Shown here in pieces: positions 12,762 to 25,300 of a stretch of 64,000 nt of DNA (position 1 is the stretch's first letter; each line of letters starts with the position of its first letter). The stretch is from Pisolithus tinctorius (taxonomy: Eukaryota; Basidiomycota; Agaricomycetes; Boletales; Pisolithaceae): positions 124,001 to 188,000 of the forward strand of contig JANFAH010000072.1 of NCBI GenBank assembly GCA_024663395.1, written 5' to 3'. The notes under the pieces are model-generated. The model worked only from the letters and a program-made list of their open reading frames with translations, made no database searches and was not told the DNA's origin. The translations under genes and the position numbers were made by a program.

Positions 12762-12937
12762 TCACTTTGCAGACTCTCGTAGGTCAACTCACGACCCCCT
12801 CCGTAACGAGACAAACACAGGCACACAAACTTCAGAGGTTGATGTTCGAAAGCCAGTGGGTAGCATAAAAGAAATATCATGTACGGGAAATGGCACACAT
12901 CATAGCTCTGCATAGCCTACTGCATTAAGCCTCACCC

Positions 12938-13704
12938 TCAGAAGACCATCTGATGAGGGAATTGGCCCTTCGTTAGCCCAAAACTAGCTTTCAGGTACTT
13001 GGCCAGATTCTCTTGCTTCCGAACGGCGGCAACGACAGCCTTGTCGACCTCCTTTTGGTCAGCCGACTTGGCTTCGGGGAAAGGTTCCTTCGGCTTAGGC
13101 TTTCCCTCAGAGAAAAACTCTAACTCAGCCGAAATTGAACCTTTGATGGCAGCTTTGGCAAAGTAGGCATCATCAATCCTCGGGTCAACCTATGTGGAAT
13201 GTGAATTTGACACGGGAAATGGACGTTAAAAAGTATTACCTTGAATCCCTCAAGATCTATCTTTGTCGAAGTGGCAATAACATACGCTTGGTTGACCCTC
13301 CGCAAGGGAACGCCATTGATCTTGTACGGGCCAGTCACCAACAACAAACCGCTGTCCAACTGCTTCAAGAACACGACCCTCTTCCCTCTGAACCGCCCAG
13401 CGAGTAGAATAAGCACTGTGCCTGGTACGATAGACGGTCGAAGCTTGGTTGGCTTAGGCGACTTGCGACTTTTCTTTGGTTGGCGAACGTCTTCCGCAGG
13501 ATAGAAACGCGGGGCTTTTGAGGTAGGTACAAGGCGAGTACCGCCGTTCTTCTCGCCACCAACCTTGACTTCCTTCAATTGGGAAACCTCGGCAGCGGCT
13601 GCCTTCTCTGATTTTTTTGGGCCCTTGTACAGCTGACGGCGGGCGCCAGCTTGCGAACGCGAAAAGCGTCCAATTCCGGGTGCGAGTTGCCTGCTACGGG
13701 CCAT
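12938..13704 (-). CDS. RPL6: 60S ribosomal protein eL6 (RPL6)
   Basis: Two coding exons (12938-13189, 13240-13704) with a 50-nt intron give 238 residues. Diagnostic blocks are [49 protein letters not shown] and [20 protein letters not shown], ending [20 protein letters not shown]. The basic 70-residue N-terminal extension ([20 protein letters not shown]) is typical of basidiomycete eL6. The ATG is immediately preceded by CTCTTAG, and a perfect donor GTAAGT lies 154 nt upstream. The start codon is therefore the first coding base after a 5'UTR intron (see the separate entry). Confidence 0.95.
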
Positions 13705-13858
13705 CTAAGAGGTGATCGTGAGTGAAACAGATCGACACAACACATCCGTCTCGCGCATCCGCCATCCATCTCAAAGGCGAAACAACGGTGCCGGCCCATG
13801 ACACAAGACGGACAGGATGTCCAAAGAGACCTGTATGCAAACAGTAAGGCGCACTTAC
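13705..13858 (-). other. 5'UTR intron of eL6
   Basis: On the minus strand, a GTAAGTGCG donor (first base 13858) and a CTCTTAG acceptor (last base 13705) define a 154-nt intron whose end abuts the ATG. It is about three times the usual intron length here. I found no convincing snoRNA boxes inside it. Confidence 0.6.
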
Positions 13859-14056
13859 GGGGTCGGTGTCTTGAGGAATTTGTCGTGGAGGTCGTCGATG
13901 GCCACGGTGGGGGCTTGGGAGATTGGGTTAGTCGGAGTTGGCCTAATGGGAACGAACTTCCTGATATGGGAAACGCTATGGTCCGTTTATACCACCAATG
14001 ATTACAGTAAATCGACCAAGCACCCCGACTCTTACCCAGGATACCCCGGCTGCGTC

Positions 14057-15061
14057 ATGTCTCAAGGATTTCCGGAAGGTGTGATTCATTTGGTACTCCT
14101 GATCGGTCTTATCTTCAAGTGCATAGGAAAGACCCCCGTATGATCATATGGTTCGACATAGATAATACGCTGTACTCAGCAAGCACCAAGATTTCACAAG
14201 CAATGGGACAACGCATTCACGGTTGGTCGCGTTTGCAGAATCCTAGATGGGAACCAACTTGGAGAATATCCAGCATACTTCGTTTCTATGGGACTTGACG
14301 AGGACGAGGCATCGGACCTACACTTCAAGTACTACACACAGTATGGACTTGCTCTGCGTGGTCTAACACGTCATCACGACATAGGTATACCCCTTGATAC
14401 TATGTTGGCTACCTTGGACTAAAAGTACCTATTCAGATCCTCTTGACTTTGATCGTAAATGCGACGGCACTCTTCCCTTGGAAGAGCTCATCCAACCTAA
14501 CCCCAAGTTAAGAATGCTCATTGAGGATTTGGACAGAACGAAAGTCCGAGTATGGGCATTGACGAATGCCTACAAGAATGTACGCATGAATCGGTCACAC
14601 GGCAGTTTACCAATCCGTACTCAATTGCATGTGTAGCATGCCAATAGAGTCCTCACCATCCTCGGTATACGCGACCAAATCGAAGGCGTAGTGTTTTGCG
14701 ATTATGAAAATCCTAACTTTACCTGTAAACCAGAGCCAGAATACTATCATAACGTGAGACTTGTGACTTGTTTCCAGGTGCATCTGATGTCGTACTGCCC
14801 CAGGCCATGAAACAGGCTGGTATTTCCGACCCGTCCAAATGTTTATTTATAGACGACAGCAAACAAAACGTTGTTGCGGCGAAAAAGTTGGGCTGGGGAC
14901 GATGCGCACATTTTTACGAAGCCGGGCTTGAGGCAATGGAAGGTGGAAAATTGAAAACTTTGGGTCAGAACGGTGATACCGCTGCAAGCGCGAATGGTGT
15001 TGTAGTCATCACCGATCTAGAAGATCTTAGAAAGGTCTGGCCAGACATATTTTCGAAATAA
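14057..15061 (+). CDS. HAD-family pyrimidine 5'-nucleotidase (SDT1/PHM8-like)
   Basis: Six exons (14057-14078, 14132-14221, 14274-14384, 14437-14579, 14637-14753, 14804-15061) give 246 residues. HAD motif I is WFDIDNTLYS (nucleophile Asp and general-acid Asp), motif II WALTNAYKN, motif III Lys in CKPEPEYYH, and motif IV CLFIDDSKQNVVAAKKLGWG. The cap region includes DLHFKYYTQYGLALRGL. The yeast relatives Sdt1 and Phm8 dephosphorylate nucleoside monophosphates, so a salvage or detoxification role is likely. The first exon is short. If it is wrong, the ATG at 14140 gives the same domain from MIIWFDIDNTL. The 50-nt intron 14754-14803 contains an earlier AG that would break the frame; the CCCCAG acceptor joins YYHN to AMKQAGISD. 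Confidence 0.88.
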
Positions 15062-15126
15062 TTCACCGTGCCCTACGTAAAACTACACTAGGAATAAATG
15101 GATAGCGGGAGCAAGGGGACCGCCAT

Positions 15127-16634
15127 TCAAAACAATGTAACTGTTACAACCTGGGAAGCCTCGTTTACTTCTAAGATAACACCACTATAGCCATAGAGCC
15201 CTGCGACGCTGTCAAATGCAGCTCCTATATAAAAACGGGCACTTACGGGATACAGGACTAGGTAAAGTAATTGTGTCGTCGTCATCCGTACGGTCGAGTA
15301 CCATCGATTGCGGCGGTGGATCTCTTGGGCTCAAAAAGTGGCTAATTGCCTCAAACTGGAAACGGTGAGAAAAGTGGCTGCAGTAATCACCGCACGGGTT
15401 TCCCACCTTGTCCGAGAGACGCATGCGTGGAGGGGTATCTTGATACGGGTGGGTTAGTTTCTGTCATTAACACTGAGAGCAAAAATCACCATCCTCGTCG
15501 TCTTCAGGTCTTCCTTCCAACTCCCAAGGACAACGTTTATAATGCTGGAACAGAGGCGACCCAGGCTGCAACCCATGAAGAAGGGCGGATTAATCATTGA
15601 AAGCAGAGTGCTTACCACATTGGAGTGTAGTATGATCTTGCGTACTCTATGAGTTTGGCCAGATATAAGGAAGTCGATGCCGTGATGAAAGTAGTTGTAA
15701 AAATCTGCGAACCGAATCTCGGACCATTCCAACTATCGAACCGTAGAACTCACAATCATTAGAATAACTGTCCTCATCTAATTGTGGGTTCGGGGAATGA
15801 ATAGCCATGCGGCCATCTTCTTTGTAATAAACTCGTGATGGGGGCCCGAGGTCAATGTTCAAGTCTTGAGCAGTGGTTTCTCCTAGACATATGTGCAGCG
15901 GAGACGACGAAGGGGCAAAAAAGTGAAGAACAATTCCATGATGTATCTGCAACGTAGTGAGGCATCAGTAACGATAAACCGTTTGGCATGAAACTGAGAT
16001 GCCTTGATAATTGCCCGCGAGATATCCCCGAACATTACTGGACACGGGATGACCTCGTCCAAAGCGTCATGTTCTCCCGATTGTGTTTCTTTCTGAGTAA
16101 CAATGATCCTTTTAACTTCCTTGGAGCGTTGATCAGGACCAGTATGTGGCATCCCGCCTTTCAGGCTCTCGTTGATGGCGTCATCCTCGAAGCTAAACCA
16201 GACCCCAGGATACCGCAACTCGTCACCAGGGTATGTCGGACCAAATGCTCGAGTTATTTGAACCTTCACAAGCGGATCACCACCTGAGCAGATGACGGAG
16301 TCTTTGTACCGCAGAATTATTGGAGGATGAAGGTCTGTAATCTTCCTCAGGCAGATCGTGTGGAGGTGCTGGTGATAACCAGAAAACAGGAGATCGAAAT
16401 GCGGACGCAAATGGAGGATCACTGGCGTCGTGGAGGCGTTTTCTGCGTCAAACTTAACCTCCACTTGAGGGAAGAGGTGCTGGAGACTCCGAAGCATAGT
16501 CAACACGGCCCACAACGATGAACCTGATGAAAATGAGGGCCAAGAGGGCAATGATATGAAGGAAAGAACGAACCTAGCTCAAACATACCAATTCCAGAGC
16601 CTGGTCTTATATCGACCTCTAGAGTTGAAAGCAT
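15127..16634 (-). CDS. UPF0183 family protein (PHAF1/C16orf70 homologue)
   Basis: Eight exons (15127-15200, 15247-15355, 15407-15438, 15490-15565, 15616-15704, 15754-15946, 16003-16523, 16589-16634) give 379 residues. Family signatures run the full length: LEVDIRPGSGIGSSLWAVLT, FPQVEVKFDAE, ITRAFGPTYPGDELRYPGVW, ETTAQDLNIDLGPPSRVYYK, FYNYFHHGIDFLISGQTHRV, RKIILHSN, SPLFQHYKRC and SMVLDRTDDDDTITLPSP, closing VILEVNEASQVVTVTLF. The human relative PHAF1 associates with phagophores during autophagy; the fungal function is not established. Intron 15947-16002 needs a GC donor (AAG|GCATCT). Exon 15407-15438 is only 32 nt, and its upstream intron carries a clear CTAAC branch site. Confidence 0.9.
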
Positions 16635-16877
16635 GATGGGAGGGAGTCACTGGCTTGGGTAGTGGTCAGGAGCATCACCTTGTCCAAAAGCGGACCTGAG
16701 TACCGCAAGACACTATCATCCAGTTCCATATTACAACCCGTCTCCCGCGTAGTATTTCAGAGCACTGTAAGTACCTGCTATCAGAGAAGCCGGTGGGTAC
16801 CATCGGTGCGCTTGATGGCATGCAGAATAACTCTTCCCCTTAGGTGCTAAGTCGTTTTGAATGTGGACATAGTGACC
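16635..16877. promoter_or_regulatory. Divergent promoter region, PHAF1 homologue (-) and DPB2 (+)
   Basis: 243 nt between start codons, with no specific element recognised. Confidence 0.4.
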
Positions 16878-18991
16878 ATGATCGACGGCCGCCAACGGAC
16901 AATAATCAAGGTTCAGTTCTCTAACAGTTTATCATAGAATCTCGTCACAACGCAACTCCCAGGTTTTTCGCAAATACAGTCACTCGCTGGGCCCAGAAGC
17001 TCTGCAATTCCTGGAAGAAATTCTCGATAGGCACGAAATAAAGGATGAAGATGTAGAGTTTTCCATCGAAACTATAGCCAGGGAGTATAACAAACAAGAT
17101 GGTATGTGACTCCTATCGTTCATAGGTTGCCCCTTATACCCGTGTAGACGCTGTAATGAAAGTTTCACTTGATATCCTCCGACGGGTATATGATTCGCTT
17201 CAAGACCAAGGCGCAGATGACACCGAGTCAGAACTTCTTGACCCAGACAGCCACCTCTATGTCATAGACGCATTTGAGATGCCCCTCTGGAACTGGTCGC
17301 ATGAGCGTGGAACCTTTGAGAGGTAGGCTCTACCTATTTCCGAGCATCACGCATTAGGCACAGTCCAAAGATCACCTATTCCGCCCACCATTTCTGGTAC
17401 CGCAGAATCGCGAATAAACGCCATAAGGAATCGACTCTTTATCATTAGGCAGAGCATCTTGCGCAACGAACACTTCTCCCCTTCTACTATTCCTTCCCGT
17501 GACCGGGAACACCTCGTTACTGTATGTGATGAATCCTCCTCGTAAACCAGTCCTCTACCACTTTCATCTTCCAACAGCTGAAGTCGTCCAAGCAATTGTT
17601 GGGGAGGGCGGGTGAAAGATTTCTACTACTGGGCATGCTCGTGCACAATAATGAAGGGACGTTGTGCCTCGAAGATGCAGACGGTAGTGTTGCATTGGAT
17701 GTCTCTAAGCTGGTCAGACTCTTCCATGATGACCTTTAAACAGTTTTCGACTGACACTTGGAAGGATGAGCCCGGCGAAGGACTATACACGGAGGGGTGT
17801 ATTGCCCTCGTTGAAGGTGAATATACGAAGGATGGAACCCTCGAGGTTATTGCTATCGGACAACCACCCTGTGAGGATCGAGAAACTACTCGGTCAGCCA
17901 TCATTCCCGTCCAGCTAGCACTTGACATACTAACGGTAATCTTCGTAAGGTCGATATATGGTCACATCGATTTCCTGGGAAAAGGATCGACAACTCTCCT
18001 TGAAGACGTATGTGTGGCATGCGCTGCGTAATGCCTGGTTCAATCTAACCTCAGACAGAATCAATACGTTCGTCGAGTGCGTGAAGAGTTGTCTGATGTC
18101 TACTTCTTTTTTTTGTCGGATGTGTGGCTTGATAATCCAGGAACATTTGTTGGTCTCCAGAAAATGTTCGATAATTGCATTGAGAACAGCTTCATCCCGA
18201 GGGTTATTGTCATGTGTGGAAATTTCACGAGCCGCTCGATCGCTCAAGGCAGTGCACGAGATATCCAGCGATACCACGGTATGGGGTTCCAAGTGCTTTT
18301 CTCCAACACTCAGTGACTGGTCTACCCATAAGAAAATTTCGACGCCCTCGCCCAGCTCATTGCTTCGTACCCACAAATCACACGTATCACACATTTTGTG
18401 TTCGTTCCAGGCCCACTGGACTTGACTAGCAATGCGACTTTGCCCAGGCGTTCCATTCTCTCCTCTTTCACTTCCCAATTGAAAGCGAAGATCCCGAAAG
18501 TTCACTTGACAACAAATCCTTGTCGACTGAAATTTTTCGCTCAAGAGATTGTCGTTTTCAGGGAGGATACCATGGCAAGAATGTTGCGTAACACTGCAGA
18601 AGTGAAGCCAAACGTTTCCGGAGAGGATTTGAGGCGATATGTACGCGTCCTGCTTGTTTATGGGATTCCTCTCATTGGCGCGGTACCATCAGCTCGTTCA
18701 GACTCTGCTCGACCAGAGCCACTTGACGCCTTTAACGTCTCAAATCCAACCAGTTTCGTTTGATTTTGATCATTCTCTTCGGCTGTACCCATTGCCGACA
18801 GCAGTAAGGCGGTCATTGCCCATTGTATATTCACTGATTATGTCTTTCTGAAGGTTGTAGTTGCTGATCGGTATGAAAAGTATAAGCTAACATATTCGGG
18901 CTGTCACGTATTCAATCCTGGTAGCTTTGTTGGGAGTTCCTTCACATTTTCGACGTATTGTCCTGCAGAAGGTAGCTCAGAAGAGGGGTAA
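16878..18991 (+). CDS. DPB2: DNA polymerase epsilon subunit B (Dpb2/POLE2)
   Basis: Eleven exons (16878-16910, 16963-17101, 17148-17322, 17371-17521, 17578-17712, 17765-17892, 17950-18007, 18059-18278, 18333-18640, 18693-18803, 18854-18991) give 531 residues, normal for POLE2. The N-terminal helical domain reads [20 protein letters not shown]. The OB part includes [20 protein letters not shown] and [15 protein letters not shown]. The inactive calcineurin-like phosphoesterase core has [52 protein letters not shown] and [20 protein letters not shown], ending [20 protein letters not shown]. The protein is the essential non-catalytic subunit of the leading-strand polymerase and bridges it to GINS/CMG. 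Several introns have upstream decoy AGs; the chosen acceptors are the ones that restore frame. Confidence 0.94.
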
Positions 18992-19306
18992 GTCCGGAGC
19001 CAACGAAGAGACACTGATTGACCATAGTTTCAATTCAGGATTATACCCATGAATTTGGAGGACTGAGAGGGACGCAAAGTAGTTGTGTTGGACCAAGCGT
19101 ACTATTGAAGTTATGTACTGACTTTTGCCTTGAACGTAGTCACGTGCTAGATGACGTTGTATATTACCTTGCTTTCAGAGCAAGTTCACCTACTAGTGTT
19201 AGTGGATCAGATTTAAGTCACTGCCCTCAGCGTCTTCCTCTCCCCAATACATCATTCGTTCTACCGATCCAAGCACTATCCCCTCGTGCTCGGAATCGCT
19301 TCCGGC
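18992..19306. other. Intergenic region upstream of FMP27
   Basis: 315 nt between DPB2 and the chosen FMP27 start. The FMP27 reading frame is open back to about 19217 without an ATG, so an upstream coding exon cannot be excluded. Nothing else is recognised. Confidence 0.4.
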
Positions 19307-22300
19307 ATGCTGTCGTCGCAGTTGGTCTCCGGGCAGTCAAAGCTAGTCCTTGGTGGTTTAGTTGTTGCCTCATGTGCGCTCCTGTGTCCACCAGACCCAT
19401 ATTTCTGGATATCAATCTTCGCCTGGTGCTTGGGACTGGCGGTGTTCTTGTCTTTCATCCGTGCGTATCTTGCACCGTTCGTCCTCACGCGCTTTTCCAA
19501 CCACATCCGAGTTCGGAGCGTCAGCTTGCGTTCCATTCGCGGTCTATACTTCCGCAAAGGCAATAGAACTTGGCATATCGACCGCTTCGCCTATACTTAT
19601 AGTCCATCCAGAGATGGGACGTCCAAGGGGCTATGCTTCAGAATTGAAGGCTTTAAGCTTGAGGTTGATGCAGTCAGAGCGCCTCAGGCGAATCCACGCT
19701 CAAAACACAGACGGGGACTCGCTCTCACCGATTTTTCGCCCTCGCCGCTGGCGCTGTATATTTGGTCTATAGTATCCAACCTTTACTCTGTGTTCGATCC
19801 AATGATCCGCCCCGCAAGTCGACTAATCGTGACTTCCATCCTTCGCCAGTTCATCCTCTTGATTCCTAGGCTTACGGAAACACTCCAACTGGAGGTCGAC
19901 AGGGCAACAATGTCGTTCAACTCCGTTCCAGAGATGTGTATCTGTGCAGAGAACGTGGTACTCAAGGGCCACGTGTCCTTTACTCAAAGCTCCCAGGGCC
20001 GGCGCGTTGAGGAACCTCACCAGTCTGAAGGGTATCAGACGTTGAATGCCAGGGCCCTTGCAATGGGCGCGTGGAAGTCTCGTTTGGTCAATAATTTTCA
20101 AAGAACATGGACTCGAACATGGGATCACACGCTGGGTTTAACAACAGGATCGATGGCGTTTGACCTTGTCGCCGGAGGTATTGAAAGTTCTAGTTTTGGT
20201 CAGTCTCGGATATTTGACGTCGCTCACTACTGACATTCCTTCTAGGTCACGGAGAGAAGGAACTACTGGTGTGCATCTCAAGTCCTATCTTTATCGCTGG
20301 ATCTGCGCGTTTTAGCCCGAGGACCGGTACGGTTGAGCCAAGTAGCTTGCAGAGCCATATCAAAGTGGGCGGAATTCAGATCAACGTTGATGCCATACAG
20401 GCTATATTATCGACGTTGCCTATTTCTCAAGCAGAAGAAGCCCCTTGCTCGCCCGGCTCAGCTACTGGCCTTATTGTTTCCCCTTGGGTAAGGACCCCTT
20501 TTAGTGCAGTGAGTTTTACATTGCGGCATCAGTAGCAGTGCTGACCATTGGTAGATGTCACTGAATTCTGAGTATGCCGGATCGCAGGTGGAAAAACGAG
20601 AGAAACGGACATCACTAGTGAGGACGATACGCTTTTGCCAATCTGCCCCTTTCTCACCCCGTGGTCTAGCCAGTGGAGCTTGTGCGAAGTGTGGAAATTA
20701 GTTTAGGCTCTATTACAGTTTCAAAGATCCTCGGGGGTGGCCATTACCAACTTGTTGCACGAGGCTCATCTTGTTCGTTTGAGCCCAGTGATTCCACTAC
20801 TCACTCTGCTCATTATGCGTGGCTGGGAAAACGTTCGCCACTTTCGACGGCTTACCACTCTTCGTTGATCATGCAAGATATTTCCTTATTCAAGGTGGAA
20901 GCTGCCACTCGGAGAAGAGGAGAACGCCCACTTATATTCGTTGGATCCACCACTGTACATGGCAGCATTGCCGACTGGCCCGCAATAACTCCAGTAGACC
21001 CAGTGCTTCGTGGAGGCGCGACCGCTTGCGTCCTTCTCGACGTCAAAATCGCTACGTTGTCGCTTACAGACAAACTCGACCTTCTGATGCAGCTTGAAGG
21101 TGGCAGGTCTTCGGAGAATATGCCACAATGGGATGACCAACCGTTGTTACCTGCTATCCTATCGCCAGTGCCACAGGTGGTGTTTAGCTTCGCAGTTGGG
21201 TCAATCTCTGCTCGGATGGAATGCCTTTCCCAATCGAAGGAGCCAATAATTATGGAAGTGGATACGAACGGAATCATCCTCAATGCTACCTCGAGCTTCT
21301 ATTCAGGACCGTCAATGATCGCGCATGGAGGTGCTTACGATGTTACCCAAGACTACGTTCCACTACGTATGACGATACCTCTCCGTTGCGTGTTACACCC
21401 CGTGTTCCTGCGGTTGCGCTGCAACTCTATCAAATCTACTGGGAAGCGCATGTCAAGATGGGGTTCTGAGTCTACACTCAGTGATACAGTGTTCTGCCTG
21501 GAAACCGTCGAGGTAAATGGAACTCTCACGGCTTTTGGAGAGCTACACAATGAAGACCAGCCGATCATGGCCAGACTGAATACTCGGTCTTTCTTCACCA
21601 CTCTGCATTGCCGTACCGAGGCTGCGCTGTTCGAGCTGTGGCATCCCAAAAGACTCGAAATCCTGAGCACTTTGCTGTCGTCACTACCGTCTTCACGCCT
21701 TTCCACGAGACCTTCGCGAGGACCACCAACGTTACCGACCGGGTACTCTTTGTCCCTAGCGATTGCGCGAACTGTACTTTTCGTGACCGGGCCAGACATT
21801 AATCCCACGGCTGACGAGGCCCTTACTCTTGGGGTCGCCTTTAGCACCGGTATCTCTTCTCAATTTTGCTCCGTGGGAGCCGACCACATTCGTTCTGTGA
21901 CGTACTCTCGGTCAGAGTCACAAGATCGACAGAAGTTATTTCTTCCTCCCAACAGACTTGGAGAAGCGATCCTCTCTGCGAGGGCTTCCAACCCATCCAC
22001 TGGCGGTGTCGCATTTGGAAAACTCATGCTTTGGAATACGAACCTTCGCTCAGCAGCAGCAGATCAATTTTCCATGGATGATCCTCTCATTCTGGAGAGG
22101 GATAATACAATCCTGGATGCCAAACGCATCGTGTCGATGCAGAACTTTAGTATCGACATGAAGTGCACAGTACAGCCATCATCCCCAGTTCGTATAGGGT
22201 GCGATGGGTCTTTCACTATAGACAGCTTTACTCTGTTCTTTGACCTTTCTCTGGTGCATTCTGCATCCGCAGCTCTCCGGACATTGCAACGTTTGAAGCA

Positions 22301-25300
22301 ATGCACGGGTGTGTCGTCTTCACCATCTCCCCAGCGCCCTTCGACAAGCGTCACTTTGAATGGTACAATGAAAGTCTTTCGTGCGCGCCTCAGCTTTCTG
22401 GATCAGAGGATTGTAGCACGCGTCAACCATATTGACATCTCCACCAATCCTGATGGGAATCAAGGCTATATTGACTCCCTATTCTTATGGGTTCCAGTGG
22501 AAGCCCCGAAAGCACGGGCAATCAACGGGACTTCGTGGGAGGAATTGGGCCGTATGTATAGATGCACGCTGTTGTTAAAGAAGTCCTTGTCGAATCAGGT
22601 AAACGTTGCAACGGATAGCCTGCGAGTGCGCATTCCCTATGGCTACGTCCTTGCAGAGCTGTCGCAGGCCACAGTCATCACCGTCAAGGCCATGCGGCAC
22701 CTGATGCATATGATGATGGTGGGAAAGTACACCCCAATGCCTGTTCCTGTCGCAGAGGACGCAAAACGTGTGCCAGACATAGCGTTCACGTGCAGAGTGC
22801 TCTGTCTGGAAGCTGCGGACGATCCATTTGAAAGTCAACTGGGCTTCAACTACAGGGTTGGTTTAGAAGCAGCTAGGTCGAGGCACCGTCGGGAAGAAGC
22901 ATTCGATGCGAAGGCTTCAGCCATTGTATCGGGTATTTCAGCTTCCCGTGACCCCCAATCTCTACACTCCGACTACCACTTCGATGGCAACCATTCGATT
23001 ACTCTTCAGGAAGCGCGATGTCGCTTGGATATGGCTCATTCCATGGATTGGATGTTGAGGCATCAGCGCCAGTCCCGAGAGCGTGCTATTCAAGAGGATT
23101 CGGTTTTCCAATTACTTCATGGTTCCATACCGCTCAAACGTCCCACGAAGGTTCCAGACTTAATCTGGCCTGCAGATATACAGCGTGTCCCACCATTGAT
23201 TCGTGTCATAATTTCCGGGCTGCGTCTGCGCGTTAATGAGCCTTCATTCTCTCTGCAACGCCTTCATGACTTCTTGCACGAACAGGGAAACGGAGTTCCG
23301 CACCAGACTTCGTATTCCCTACTTGTTCCCATGCATCTGACGTTGGCTCTTGCATCACTTCAGGTGTCATTGCGCGACTATCCTTTACCGCTGCTGTACA
23401 TTCCTCCCCTGTCTGATGGTGATGACTCCTGCACATTTCTCTTCGATTCTGACCTTGTTGTCGCGGAGGAACTGGGTCCCGAATCATCGGTCGAATGGAT
23501 TCCTTGCCCTTTCTATGACTCCGACGAACTCCCTATTCATAATACCCAAATGTTGCTTAAAGTACCCAAAACACTTATGCCTGTGAAGACATACGCACAA
23601 CCGTCGATACAGGTGTCAGCGCATGGTCCTACTGCATTCGCATGGGGGGTGAGTTATAGTCCAGTACTGCAGGACGTGGTGAGAGTTTTGGAGAGTTTGA
23701 CACCGGAAGCCCGAGACCCTTCCCCCCCTCTGGGTTTCTGGGACAAGGTGAAGTCATGACCACCATACTTTAAAAGCGTTTCAGTCCTAACGGGGCCTAC
23801 CAGCTGGGGTTAGTTTTCCACTGGAGGATACATGTGTGGTTCAAAGAGGAAATACGGTTGTATTTAAAAGGTGAGCATGGAGGCCAATAATGATTCCCCA
23901 TTTTAATGCCGGATTAGGCAGCCGTAATCCATACGTACTGGAAAATGAAGGGGCTGGCTTCGCATTTTGCTGGCAGGGTAAGCCACGCATCAATATAGGC
24001 TTCGAAAACGACGCGCGAGAGGTTGTGCAAGTGAGCAGCGATGCGATGTTAATCGTCATCCCGAAGTATGCCAACATATTGCATGGTTCTCGTGCTTAAC
24101 TGAACTGCAGTCAGATTCGACTCCCCGCGTATTACTGCGCTTACACAAGGTCGCCTTGTGTCCAGGAGCGATTGTGTCAAAATATGTGCCAAACTCAGTT
24201 CTGGTGTAAGATTTGGCGTAGGGATCGTATTTGAGCGTACATGCGGTTCAGAGTGCAAGACTTGTACCGGTTCTACTTTCGACCGACTCTGTCGAAAGTT
24301 CACTTTTAGACCTCACTATGACGTTCAGCTTGTTCGGGCATCGGAAGCGACAGTAGCTGAGGTGAGTGCTATTTTTTCATCGGTTGGTATGTTGCTGATT
24401 TTTATAGGCCCGCCAAGATTCATATGAACAATTCCGTTCGGACTTCCTGCATCTTTCTATTTCATTGGCATCGGGGTTATGTCATTCGGAAGCAACTCCA
24501 CCACCAAGTAGCCTCCATCTGACACCTAAAGCGTTCACTAACTTTTGGTCGTGGTGGGGATTGTTTGATGACTTGGCGGTGCCTATCAGGCAAGGGTCGT
24601 ACTACCCTCAAAAGCAGATGTCGCCCAAGTTCTCGCGTCATCTAGCAACGATTAAATATCGGATATCGCTGCCGCAGGTGTTCATCACTCACACATATCT
24701 GGATGACACAAAAGAGTCCTGGGTCAACGGGACGACATGTTTCGTGGGTATGAAAGCCAAGGTTAACCTCCTTCAAGCAGATCTGCACCAACGAGAGCAA
24801 GAAACCATCGCCCCTGGCAAGGTCCCCGATAGCATCCAGGTAGTGCGCCACAAGCCATTTTATGCTGCCGAGGTCATAATGAAGGATCTCGATGTTCGAG
24901 TTCTGCAAGCTACCTTTTCGGAGCCACTTAAACAGGCTGTCCCTGTGTCTTCCGGTCCAGACAACTCTCCCAAGAAACCCCTTTCGTCAAGTTCTGAGAT
25001 GCCCTCTTCCTGGATGGACAACGATGACTTCGTCGAGACAGATTGGTCTCCCCAGCAACAGCCTCGTGTTCAATTGCTACGGGTTCTTTCGTGCCCCAAG
25101 TTGACATACTTCAAGAGGCACTCGCAACACGCTGAAATCCAGGCAGAAAATAGTAAGTTTGGTAATGAAGACACGCATATCTGCCTCCTTGGCTGTGAAC
25201 CTTGTAAGATCACTGATTTCGTTGCGTTCTGGACCACTCATGTCTATCCAGCCGTCCCGCAAGTAGAGATAAGCCTAGCGAAGGCAAGGATCTCTGTGCT

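Noticed and set aside
13705..13858. snoRNA inside the eL6 5'UTR intron
   Set aside because: No acceptable C box and no CTGA D box on the transcribed strand.
24111..24128. tRNA T-arm-like sequence (GATTCGACTCC)
   Set aside because: It lies across the acceptor and coding start of an FMP27 exon, and no acceptor stem or anticodon arm surrounds it.
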